Shown here piece by piece: positions 1 through 12,500 of a stretch of DNA of 64,000 nucleotides. A program made the translations under genes and the position numbers. The notes under the pieces are model-generated. The model worked only from the letters and a program-made list of their open reading frames with translations. It did not search any database and had not been told where the DNA came from. This stretch comes from Gordionus sp. m RMFG-2023 (taxonomy: Eukaryota > Nematomorpha > Gordioida > Chordodea > Parachordodidae), in assembly GCF_954871325.1 (NCBI RefSeq), contig NC_088775.1, forward strand, positions 31,845,561 through 31,909,560, written 5' to 3'. Every line of letters starts with the position of its first letter. The first letter of the stretch is position 1.

Positions 1-521
1 GGGGTCTCTGGCTATATCATCTGTAATTTGAAGCGTTTTGCGAGTTGAAAGCATGGCATATCGAGATCCACCTTTATCACAATTTTTAGAATCCTTTCCG
101 TATTTGCCTACCTTACTTTTGATGAGAGTAGATCTTTCAGTTCCACTTGGGCTATCATTAGTGACATTCAAGCTCCGATTATAATTGTTATTAGGATCAA
201 TGTGTCCTTTAATTCCGTTATTATTATAATTCTCATTAACATCATTAGCACTTGTCGGGAAATAAAACGATGTAAGCTTCTTGAGATGACCATTTTTCCT
301 CCTTCTTTTGTATCGACAAAAATAATGTCCGCAAACCATTAACATGGTTAGAGACATGAAAACTATGGCGGGCAACGTAAAAAAGAATTTGAGATAGTCT
401 ACGGGATCTAGAGATGCAAACCATCCTTTTATGGAGTGGATTAATGTTGATGAGCTGTTGCCATGAGTCTTAACATCAATTATTTGGGAATCGTTAAATG
501 TGAGTTGGTAAATGCAGTATG
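1..521 (-). CDS. Cadherin gene, exon 27 (membrane span and cytoplasmic tail start)
   Basis: Starts YCIYQLTFNDSQIIDV, then WFASLDPVDYLKFFFTLPAI leads into a hydrophobic helix ending CGHYF. A stop-transfer cluster CRYKRRRKNGHLKK follows. The tail runs off the window at DDIARDP. It is rich in Asn and Ser, and no beta-catenin-binding motif is visible in the part present. Confidence 0.9.
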
Positions 522-3500
522 CTTTTTTATATTAATGTTGGAAACATATTTTAAAAATATGGGGAGAGGAAAGCATACGAGTATACAAGCGTTTGCAAAA
601 TTAAGCATTAAAATATCGTGCAAAATGCTTCATTTGAGTATTTTTTTAAAAACGGTAAACTTAATATTTAAGCTAGAAAAATATTGCCTATGCCTCGAGA
701 TTTGACTAATAATTTAAACCTTTGTGCTGTCTATGAAAAAATTTCATAATATTTTTCGAGATAAAATATACCCATTTATAAAAATCGACTCAAATGGAGG
801 TCATCTATTATTTCTCTCCCAAAATCCTACCTTCTGCCTCATTGGGGCGGGGGAGTGGCAACGTCTTTTGGCGGCTAGTGGAGGAAAGGTTCCCTGTGAT
901 CTAAGTCTAGAATAGGATCACCGTCTCCTCGACGGTGTGTAAAAAGAAGGATGAGTGGAACTACGATTCGTGAAAATGAAACTTATGACGACCATAAACG
1001 ACCTGATAATAAGTGGAGAAACCAGTTTACGGGGGATCGAATAAGGGTTGCGACATGGAATATTGGGAGTATGACGGGAAGAGCGGGAGAAGTGGTCGAT
1101 GTATTGTATACAGGAGACCAGATGGAAGGGTAATGGCGCAAGAACGATGGAAGACTAGTGAAAAGTATAAATTCTTCTAGCAAGGAAGCAATGAGGGTAA
1201 GGTTGGAGTTGGGTTATTGGGGAGAAATTGGTGGACAAAGTAGTCGAAGTGAGAAGGTTAGATAACCAGATAATGATTATCAAGATGATTTTTGGTAGAA
1301 AACTATATAATATTTTCTCGGCAAATGTTCCTCAGGTTGGAAGAGAAAATATATTTTGAGACCATCTATTAGGGGCGACATCGAGATTGGCAAATGAAAA
1401 GGGGATTCCTGACTGGTGATCTGAATGGATTTGTGGGAGCAAGTAGTGAGGGTTATGAAGGAGTACATGGAGGATTCAGTTACGGCATGAGAAATCTGTA
1501 GGTGGGAGGATTTTAGTGATGCTATGGATATGATTATCTGTAATACAATGTTTAAGAAAGAATCAGAGAAGCTGGTGACTTATAAGTCGGGTAGTACCAA
1601 AATTGCATTGGATTATTTGTTATTAAAATAGATGTATAGTAAAAAATGTGAAAGTGATATCGGGAGAGGAATGTATTAGTCAGCATCTAATAGTTATAGG
1701 AAATCTCACTTTTAAAGGGGCCAGGAACACTAAAAGAAATTTTGTGGCAAGGCTGAAGGTTTGAAAATTTAAGGAGGAGAGTACTAGACGTCAATTCAAT
1801 ATGACATTGGCGATAAGGCAGGTGGAGGTGGCACAAGCATCTGGGGTAAATGACAAGTGGAGACCATGAAGAAAGCTTGGGTGATGACAACTGAGTAGGT
1901 ATGTGAATGGACAAAAGGGTCACTTAGACATAAGGAGACTTGGTGGTGGAACTCGGAGGTAGCCAAAGCTGTGGATGAGAAACGCAGGTGCTTCAAAGAA
2001 TGGTATAATAGTAAAGAAAATAGTGATAATTATATTTACAAGATGGCGAAAAGAAATGTTAATAAATTAATAGCGAAGACACAAGAAAAAAAAGGCAGGA
2101 GTTTGTTAAAGAAATTGAGTGCGCTGAAGGAATGGGAAATGTGGCTCGAATGGCAAAGCAGATAGCAAAAAATAGGCAGGATGTGGTAGATGTTAGATGA
2201 TTGGAAAATATGGAAGGAAAAATGGTGATTGATAGTAGTGGTATTAAGAACACTTGGAAGATCAAGTTTGGGTCGTATTTTTAGACTCAAACTTGAAGTT
2301 TGGGTCGTATTTTTCGACTCAAACTTGAAGTTTAGATCGTATTTTTCGACTCCAACTCAAAGTTTGGGTCGTTTTTCTGACTCAGACTCAAACATCGGGT
2401 CGTTTCATTCAATCAGACCCAAAATATGGATCTTTTTTTAAAGACGACTTAAAGTTAGGGTTGCTTTTTTTCACCTCTAACCCAATATCTAGATCATTTT
2501 TTTCGACCAAAAGTCAAATAACATTTAGTATATATTAATATTATAGGCGGGAAAGTTACTTAAAGCTTCTTTAAATTATAATGCTCTGATTAACTATTCA
2601 TCATAGTTATATTTTAAAATTTTTAAGTGAAGATATACCAAAGAAAAGTGCCATTTGTCATGATGGTTATTTTTGAACTTTTTTAAATGAAATAGATAAA
2701 AATATATATTGTAGACATGTTAAATCAAAATTTCAGTGATGATGTACCATAGATAAGTGGTAATTGTCATAATCGCTATTTTTGAACTTTTTTGAGTTTT
2801 TTTAAAGCAAATTGCTAAAAATATATATTCTAAACATGTTAAATTAAAAATTCAGTGAGGATGTATCATAGATAGGTGACAATTGTTATAATCGTTATTT
2901 TTGAACTTTTTTCAATTTTTTAAAGCAAATAGCTAAAAATATATATTCTAAACATGTTAAATTAAAAATTCAGTGAGGATGTATCATAGATAGGTGACAA
3001 TTGTCATAATCGCTATTTTTGAACTTTTTCAAATTTTTTTAAAGCAAATTGCTAAAAATATATATTCTAAACATGTTAAATTAAAAATTCAGTGAGGATG
3101 TATCATAGATAGGTGACAATTGTTATAATCGTTATTTTTGAACTTTTTTAAAGCAAATAGCTAAAAATATATATTCTAAACATGTTAAATTAAAAATTCA
3201 GTGAGGATGTATCATAGATAGGTGACAATTGTCATAATCGCTATTTTTGAACTTTTTCAAATTTTTTTAAAGAAAATATCTAAAAATATATTCTAAACAT
3301 GTTAAATTAAAAATTCAGTGAGGATGTATCATAGATAGGTGACAATTGTCATAATTGTTATTTTTTAACTTTTTCAAATTTTTTTAAAGGAAATATCAAA
3401 AAAATATATTCTAAACATGTTAAATTAAAAATTCAGTGAGGATGTATCATAAAGGTGACAATTGTCATAACCGCTATTTTTGAACTTTTTCAAATTTTTT

Positions 3501-6500
3501 TAAAGGAAATATCTAAAAATATATATTTTAAACATGTTAAATTAAAAATTCAGTGACTGAAATTTTGATTTAACATGTCTACAATATATATTTTTATCTA
3601 TTTCATTTAAAAAAGTTCAAAAATAACCATCATGACAATGACACTTTTCTATGGTACATCTTCACTTAAAAATTTTAAAATATAACTACGATGAATAGTT
3701 AATCAGAGCATTATAATTTAAAGAAGCTTTAAGTAACTTTCCCGCCTATAATATTAATATATACTAAATGTTATTTGACTTTAGGTGGAAAAAAATAGTT
3801 CAAAAATAGCGATTATGACAATTGTCACCTATCTATGATACATCTTCACTGAATTTTTAATTTAACATGTTTAGAATATATATTTTTAGCTATTTCCTTT
3901 AAAAAAATTTGAAAAAGTTCAAAAATAGCGATTATGACAATTGTCACCTATCTATGATACATCCTCACTGAATTTTAAATCAACATGTTTAGAATATATA
4001 TTTTTAGCTATTTCCTTTAAAAAAATTTGAAAAAGTTCAAAAATAGCGATTATGACAATTGTCACCTATCTATGATACATCCTCACTGAATTTTTAATTT
4101 AACAAGTTTAGAATATATATTTTTAGATATTTCCTTTAAAAAAATTTGAAAAAGTTCAAAAATAGCGATTATGACAATTGTCACCTATCTATGATACATC
4201 CTCACTGAATTTTTAATTTAACATGTTTAGAATATATGTTTTTAAATATTTCCTTTAAAAAAATTTGAAAAAGTTCAAAAATAGCGATTATGACAATTGT
4301 CACCTATCTATGATACATCCTCACTGAATTTTTAATTTAACATGTTTAGAATATATGTTTTTAAATATTTCCTTTAAAAAAATTTGAAAAAGTTCAAAAA
4401 TAGCGATTATGACAATTGTCACCTATCTATGATACATCCTCACTGAATTTTTAATTTAACATGTTTAGAATATATATTTTTAGATATTTCCTTTAAAAAA
4501 ATTTGAAAAAGTTCAAAAATAGCGATTATAACAATTGTCACCTATCTATGATACATCCTCACTGAATTTTTAATTTAACATGTTTAGAATATATATTTTT
4601 AGCTATTTCCTTTAAAAAATTTGAAAAAGTTCAAAAATAGCGATTATGACAATTGTCACATATCTATGATTCATCCTCACTGAATTTTTAATTTAACAAG
4701 TTTAGAATATATATTTTTAGATATTTCCTTTAAAAAAATTTGAAAAAGTTCAAAAATAGCGATTATGACAATTGTCACTTATCTATGATACATCCTCACT
4801 GAATTTTTAATTTAACATGTTTAGAATATATATTTTTAGCTATTTCCTTTAAAAAAATTTGAAAAAATTCAAAAATAGCGATTATGACAATTGTCACCTA
4901 TGATTCATCCTCACTGAATTTTTAATTTAACAAGTTTAGAATATATATTTTTAGATATTTCCTTTAAAAAAATTTGAAAAAGTTCAAAAATAGCGATTAT
5001 GACAATTGTCACCTATCTATGATACATCCTCACTGAATTTTTAATTTAACATGTCTACAATATATATTTTTATCTATTTCATTTAAAAAAGTTCAAAAAT
5101 AACCATCATGACAAATGGCACTTTTCTTTGGTACATCTTCACTTAAAAATTTTAAAATATAACTATGATGAATAGTTAATCAGAGCATTATAATTTAAAG
5201 AAGCTTTAAGTAACTTTCCCGCCTATAATATTAATATATACTAAATGTTATTTGACTTTTGGTCGAAAAAAATGATCTAGATATTGGGTTAGGGGTGAAA
5301 AAAAGCAACCCTAACTTTAAGTCGTCTTTAAAAAAAAGATCCATATTTTGGGTCTGATTGAATGAAACGACCCGATGTTGAAAAACGACCCAAACTTTGA
5401 GTTGGAGTCGAAAAATACGATCTAAATTTCAAGTTTGAGTTGAAAAATACGACACAAATTTCAAGTTTGTCGAAAAATACAACCCAAATTTTGAGTCGGA
5501 GTCGTAAAAAACGACCCATATTTTGGGTCGAGGTCGTTTTTTTTGGCTTGGACTTGGGTCGGAGTCTAAAAAAACGACCCATATTTTGGGTCGAAGTCGT
5601 TTTTTTCGGCTTGAACTCGGGTCGAAGTCGAAAAAAACGACCCAAACATTGAGTCGGAGTCGAATAAAACGACCCGAGCTTTGGGTCGGGGTCGTGACTC
5701 GCGGCGTTTTAACAACACTAATGTGGGAGCATAAACTGCATCACGGACGGATGATGGATATAGTGAAAACTTTGAAGTGAAGGTAGGAACTTCATCAAAA
5801 ATCCATGCTGAATCCATTATTATTCATCTTAACAATGGATGTGGTGGCACGAAAGACTTCCGTGGGAGCTATTATATGCAGATGACCTTGTATTAATGGT
5901 AACAGTCAGGAAGAATGAGGGATAAAATTAGTAAATGGAAGATGGCTATGGAAGCAATGGGCCTGAAAATGAATGCAGCAATGACAAAGGTGATGATTGG
6001 TGGAGAAAATCTAAAGATGGAGCAATCCGGCAAGTGACCTTGTGGTGTATGTGGGAAAGGAGTTGATAGAAATTCAATCCAATGCACCAGATGCCAGAAA
6101 TGGGTACATAATAGATGTAGCGGTAAAAAAGGAAGTTTGATATTAGCAAGAATGACCTTTATTTATAGAATATGCATAAAAGGGGAACATAATAATGATA
6201 ACATAGAAAATGGTGGTCTAGATATTGGCAATGGGTTATTCCTAGGAAAAGTGGACAAGTTTTGTTATTTTGGTGATATGTTAAACGCAAATGGTGGTGT
6301 AGAATTTGCATGTTGCAAGGGTCAGACAAGCTTGGAAGAAGTTCAGAGAGATGTCGTCTATTCTAAAAAATAAAAAAGTCTCGCTGAAGTTAAAGGAGAA
6401 AGTTTACGTAAGCTGCGAGGAGTTGTTTAGTTTATGGCGGCAAAACATGGGCAATGAAAGCGACTCACGAAGCCAAATTAGAAAGAACAGAGATGAGGAT

Positions 6501-9500
6501 GATTATAGATGGATGTGTGGGGTATCTCTGAGAAAGAGAAAAACTAGCAAGGAATTGCGAGCAATATTGGAGTGGTAATGCGACGAAATAGACTAAGATG
6601 GTTTGGGCATGTGTCAAAGGATGACTGGGTAGAGATGCACCTTGATGGAAGTAGGGGGGTCAAGACCTAGAGGAGGGCCCAAGATGATGTGGAGAAATGT
6701 GATAGCGGCTGATATGAGAATGAATCTTACAAATATTGATGCTCAGAACCGTCAAAAATGGAAAAGAAAAATCAAAGGGAAAACTGGCCTAACTGGGAAA
6801 CCTGGAAATCGCCATGAAACAGAAAAGAAGAAGAATATTCATCTATTATTTAAAATATGAAAATTATTCGAGATTAATGCAACTAGTAAGAAGATGATAA
6901 TATTTTTTAATAAACGTTCAGAATATATATAAAATTGATTTCGAAACGCCAGAATTTTGGCTTATCTTATTCGCTCGAACGTTCTTGTATGTTTTTACTA
7001 CGAAAAGAGAATTAAGTGATTTTCCTACTTTGTTTAATATATACTATATAAATTATATATTATAAATATATTTAAAATCTTATTTCGGCTGGCATCGATA
7101 ATATAATTTTTTTTAAGCTGAATGAATTTTAAAATATTAACATGTAGAGTAAGGAGATTCTTCTTCAATTTGTGGGCTCTTAAAATATATCGTGCCTTTT
7201 CCATTGGGGCATACTTCACCGCATCCTAAAAATAAAATTGAAAATTAATCTATCCTGCAAAAACGAAACCAACCTATCTTATAAAAAAGATATTAACAAA
7301 ATATTATATAACAAATTCGCAAAAACATATCTAACAGCTCACCAAGAAAAAAGAGAAACAGAAATGAATTGCATACCTTTGATCGACAGGTTAATCCTTG
7401 TACTCGTAAGCTGAGATTCGCATGCCCATTTAATCCCAAAATTTTTGACGCCTAAGAATTGCGATATTTCGGGCCTGCTTTCATCTATTCGATTTAGACA
7501 TTGCCCTTCGATTGTATCATTAATCAAGAATTTAGGGTTAAGAGGGTGGTTACGGTTCATTTTAGCTGGACACTCATAATCGACGTTAATTAAACGAGTC
7601 CTCTTAATGAGAAAATTATTATTGTCTAGCGATATTAGAGTTGAGTCGTTGTAAAGCCGAGATCCTATGGTTGACTTTGTAGTGATATCGTAGAAGAGAG
7701 AATCGTGGTTTAAAATGTTGGTTATGGGGCTAAATCCATTAATCTAATATTTGTTACGTTAATAAGATTAATAGTCAACTAGCAAATAAAATGGTAAAGA
7801 GGTAGGGCCTACAAAAAAACTTATAAAATCAATATCTTACATCTTTTTTATAGCAATTATCAAAGATCAGTCTCGCGCCTTCCTTTATTTTTAGAATGGG
7901 TAGCACCTAAAAGACACTAACCTTAGAGGGGACGCGCCCACATATGTCCTAACTTTTTCTTCCCAATAATTTTTTAATAAAGGAAATTTTAAATCATAAT
8001 ATTTTAATACTCATACTAATTTTTTTATAAAAAATATTATCAAATTCGAAAGAAAAAAAGGACATATTAATAAATAACAATGCTATATGTCGTAAAATTA
8101 AAGTCAACTAGTAGCGTTTCTAGAGTTGGGGCACAGGGAGCTCAAGTCCCCTGAAAAATTTTAAGAGCCCCTGATTTTTGAAAAAAATATTTTAAAAAAG
8201 GTCATTTTGAAAATGTTAGCTAAAAAAGGTCTTCTTGAAAATGAAAAAAGATCATTTTCTAAAATAAGAAAAAAATTCAGAAATTAAAAAAATTTTGAGC
8301 TCCGAAATGGTAAAGGCTAGTGACTCCGCTGAAGTCAACAAATTTAGTTTCACGAATTTATTTTATATTTGGACTTATATTGGCATATTTTTAAATATGG
8401 GGGCCACCTACTATTTCATCTTTTATTTTCATAAGCTCATTCTCAGTAATTTTATATTTTGTTAATAAACGTGGGAAGATATTATAAAAAAAATAATATG
8501 AATAAATGTTACTTATCTTCAAAAGATAGTAGGTAGTATTTTTTTTTAAGAAATTCACTTTTTAAAACTCGATATATTTTTATTTTATAATTTAAAAAAA
8601 ATGATTCCTTTTTGAGAGGTAGGACACATCCCGAAGATGCCAACGTGACAGGACTGCTACCCTCACAGACGGACCTTTGATAATCTATAATTTTTTACGC
8701 GGGATACTCCAGGATTTTTTTATAACTATTTTATATAGTAAAAGAGATAAGTTTAGAAATAATTCGGATATTCGTTATTTTAAATAAAAATATATAAACC
8801 TGTAAATTAGCTAAACACCCAACGAAGCCGGTTTTATTGTCACTTTGTACACCATCCCAGCGGGTGCCCAAAATCAATTCCCATTCCCCAACCTCCGCTA
8901 TAACTGGAATAATTCTTCCTTTTTTTAAATATAGCGATTTAGACGATCCACTTAGCACGGAGAGTTGAACCTCGACCCTTCCTTTTCTCATGTCATTGGA
9001 ATAAATTCTTATATGAGCCAGGCTCCAATCATTAGCTTTCCCTATTGGATCTAGCTTACCCAATCCCAAAACGGCTTTTTGCATCTGAGTTTCTATCTCT
9101 TCCTTTTCTTCTCCATTTTCATCATTTTCCCTCTCTAATACATCTAAGGAGTCACCTGATTTTTCTGATATGTGTGATCGTTGCCCCTCTCTGGCATGAA
9201 ACAATAATAGAGAAACGTTTCCGCTTCGAGTAACTTGCGGATAATGATATTGTTTTATATCACGATCAATGCGTGAAGTGGTTATTAGCCTGAGGGATCC
9301 CGAACGACCATGATGCTTCTGCAAGCTTAGGGAATAAATTTGATGGGGACCTCTTAAGCTAGAAATATGCTGCTCAGCCTTGTTGATTACCCTAAATCGA
9401 ATTGTTATAACGGTGACGTAACCAATCCTAACCTCAGGAATAGATGGAATGGCAAGGTCGAACGAAATGTTTAAGGGCATAGTCCGTGCCTTGATGGTTT

Positions 9501-12500
9501 TATGGGATTTGTCAAACCCGGTTTCAACAGGATTCGAATTTGCAGGCCAGCGTTTGAGGTAGAAGTGGGCATAACTCTCATCAGAGTATGATGACCCGTC
9601 TATAGAAACCACGTTTTCATGGTCTTCGTCTATGAGTTGTCTTAGAGGATCATTCTTAATTAAGGCTAGGACTATGGTATCGAATGTTCTATTAATGAAA
9701 CCATGCAAATTTCTTTCTCGTGTTATTTGGGCTAAATGACAAGTACCAGGTGGCCCCTGCTCATATATTTTGTAGTTAAGATTTTTGGTTTTAGCTTTGT
9801 AACTATAATCGTTGAATTTTTTTGATAAATTTAATTGGCTTTTCTTCTGGGGATTTACTTTCTCGACATGGGTATCAACATTAAAAGAAGCTTTAGTGAA
9901 GGCGTTATAATTCTTGGCAATTGTATTAATATTTAATAAACGACCATTTTCAATGGCAGAACCCATGAGAAGTGATAGTGAAGTGTTAAAATTGTCACCA
10001 TGATCTGCGGAGCAACAGGCAGCCTTGATTATTATAAAATACATGAATTTATTCATAAAAAGGCAAATTATTGAAAAAAAAATGGTCTAAGGAGCATATT
10101 ATACACTAATATAAAGTAGAGGACGGCGTTATTATAGAAATATAGCAACGAATTAGGGTAACGCGTTACCTTTTTTTGAATGAATACATTTTATAATCAT
10201 ATTTCAACCATTTTTTTTGTTTAATATGTATTTCAAATATAAAAACATATTTTCAATTAACTTTCATATTTATATCATTCAATATCGTACCATAAATTAT
10301 ACTATAAAGTAGAGTGATGTTGATGTGTATTTCTTTCTATCATCATTAGCTATTCAATTCGTTTGTTATTCAATTAAATTTGCTAATAACAAATTAATCG
10401 ATTAGAGTAAAAAATTTGACGAACAATAAATATAAATTATTAGTAATTTTTAAAAATCATAAATTTTGATAAATATTCGAATTATACTTTTTTTGAATTT
10501 TGCAAATATTAGTAATTAGATTTTAAAAAATCTAGCCATAAACAAATAGTTTATTTTTTCTGGCACTTGCAATATTAATTTTTTTTATCGTAATAGTGGC
10601 CTCTTGATTGAAATTTTTTAAACCTAAATTAAAACAAATGTAAATTGTAAGATTTTAAATTTTAATTTCTTCAAGATTAAAATATAAAAAAAAATTAATA
10701 TTATATTGTGATTTTTTCTAATAACAAATGTATAATTGATGAAATAAAATTTGTTTATGCATTATTTTTTTCATAGTAACAATAACAAGTAAGTAACGTT
10801 TTGGGTAAGGCGTTAAATTTAAAAAAGTTACTTAAAAGGCATTATTTTTGCAGAGTAACACAAAATGTAATGCAGTTAATTTTTCGAGTATCGTCTACGA
10901 AACTAATATAAAGCGATTATGTTTAAAATAAGTTTTTTATAGTGTAGCGGTTAATTAAAAAAAACCATATTAGAATATATTACTTGCGGCGAAATTGTGG
11001 TAGCACTTTCGAGAACTCTGGTTAGCTCATCCATAGAAACGTTAACAGGTTTTACCGTATTTGTTTGTAAATTTAATATACAATTATGTGTCAATAGGAC
11101 AATAGGGTACATATCATCAGGTTTATTCGAAAATCCTATATTGACTATTGATACGCATTGCGCTTGTTAAATTAAATAAAAAAACAATATATTAAAAAAT
11201 GCTACGATTATGATCAGTTTTTATTCAAGGTTGGTATTTTATTATTGAAAAATTACGTATTAAACTCAATACCTATATCGTTAAGCTATCCATACGGCAA
11301 AATATTTATCAAAATCCTATGTAAATATAAATTTAAGGGTTTAATATGGCCAATTTCGACTTACTTTGATTTGGGCATAAAATCGATCTATTTAGACATG
11401 CTGAATTTTTGAGAGGTCTAACTAGGTGAAGACCTAATACACTGGCTAATTTTTTGGAGCCGTTCGAACTCTCCAACCTGGAAATAATTAATTCTGGAGG
11501 GACCAATGAAAATGAGCCATTTGCAAGGTCAGTAGTCGATATGGCAAATATTATTTGAATTGAATCCTCGTTATCTGAATGATGACCTCTCTTGAAAAAT
11601 TTTCCCATCTTTGAAATTACATTATCAATTTTAGAGTTTGTTAGGGGAACTATCGATAATAGGTGAATATTCTTAAATAATTTTTAAAAAATAAAAATTT
11701 GTCAAGTGAATGTATTATATTTTAATAATCTGAGTTTAAAAAGATATCGCATGGGTATTTTTTTTGAAGGAATTGTTATTTAAATAATAATAAAAAAGGC
11801 TTAATAAAACACATTTATACTATTTTACATATGATCAATAGGGTGTAAAAAATTACGTTCCAATACCTTTTTCTCCGTGTCAAATATATAGGCCATTTTA
11901 TCGATAAATGTCTCCCACATGTTTAACAGGTAAAAATTGATAACATTAATAGGACGTAATTCCATCACGATCGAATTTCGAGAAATTTCTTCTGATGTAT
12001 GAATGGATATATCAGATATTCCCAAAACATCCAACCTAATTACTTTTACCATGGGGGACTCGAGATTTTTCCCATTTTCTGTGGTCGAAGATTCTACGAA
12101 TAAATGATACGTGCCTGAATATCGAATATTATACATTTTAATAACTGTATTCCATGTGAATTCAGCGAAACTTATATCGCGAAACGCGAATGTCGTCGCG
12201 AATGAATTTTATAACGAAACTTTTATCGCGAATCCACATTAGCGAACTTTTCCGCGAAGACAATATCGCGATTTTTTTATAGCGAAAACTTTAAAGTTAA
12301 TACATTAGAGAGAAATTTTTAACGCGAATCAATAATAGCAAAAATTTTATAGAGAAGTCATTATCGTGAAACTTAAATCGCGAAGACAATATAGCGAAAG
12401 CTTTTTAGCGAAATATATCGCGGCCTAGTATTAATTATTATTTATTTATATTTAATGTCAATATTTTATTTATCAACAAATAAACATCTGATATGAATTA

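Larger units (their letters stand above)
2263..5720. mobile_element. Foldback element A inserted in LINE copy 1
   Basis: A long inverted-repeat element without a gene. The outer parts (2263-2510 and about 5270-5700) are tandem repeats of about 36 bp with a GGGTCGTTTTT core. Inside is a unique segment (2520-2640) repeated in inverse at 3660-3775 and 5110-5255. Then come arrays of a roughly 118-bp unit centred on GACAATTGTC, forward at 2640-3552 and inverted at 3786-5040. The switch of orientation at about 3556 has no spacer. The right tip, read inward, starts TAGTGTTGTTAAA, as in the hAT-type MITEs at 47,555 and 60,316. The left tip is missing together with part of the LINE. Confidence 0.8.
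814..6838 (+). mobile_element. Full-length but broken LINE (RTE-like), split by foldback A
   Basis: A non-LTR retrotransposon lies between perfect 13-bp direct repeats. The 5' part (814-2262) holds the start of the endonuclease (IRVATWNIGSMTGRAGEV at about 1045) and the region up to the linker before the reverse transcriptase. The 3' part (about 5719-6838) holds the end of the RT, the PHD-like cysteine cluster and the C-terminal domain, ending in an AAG-type tail. About 620 bp carrying the RT core are missing at the junction, compared with copy 2. Many stops and frameshifts show it is old. Without the insert the full length would be about 3.2 kb, usual for RTE-type elements. Confidence 0.85.

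Noticed and set aside
2640-5040. CRISPR-like regularly spaced repeats
   Set aside because: Units are contiguous satellite copies of about 118 bp without unique spacers, in inverted arms, in a eukaryotic intron.
5328-5817. Open frames with repeated GRFFRLRP and KKTTSTQN motifs
   Set aside because: They are translations of the 36-bp GGGTCGTTTTT tandem repeats of foldback A, open in several frames on both strands. No sign of a protein gene.
7034-7219. 61-codon minus open frame overlapping exon 26
   Set aside because: It lies in a different frame from the cysteine-containing exon 7142-7225, which has proper splice signals and phase.
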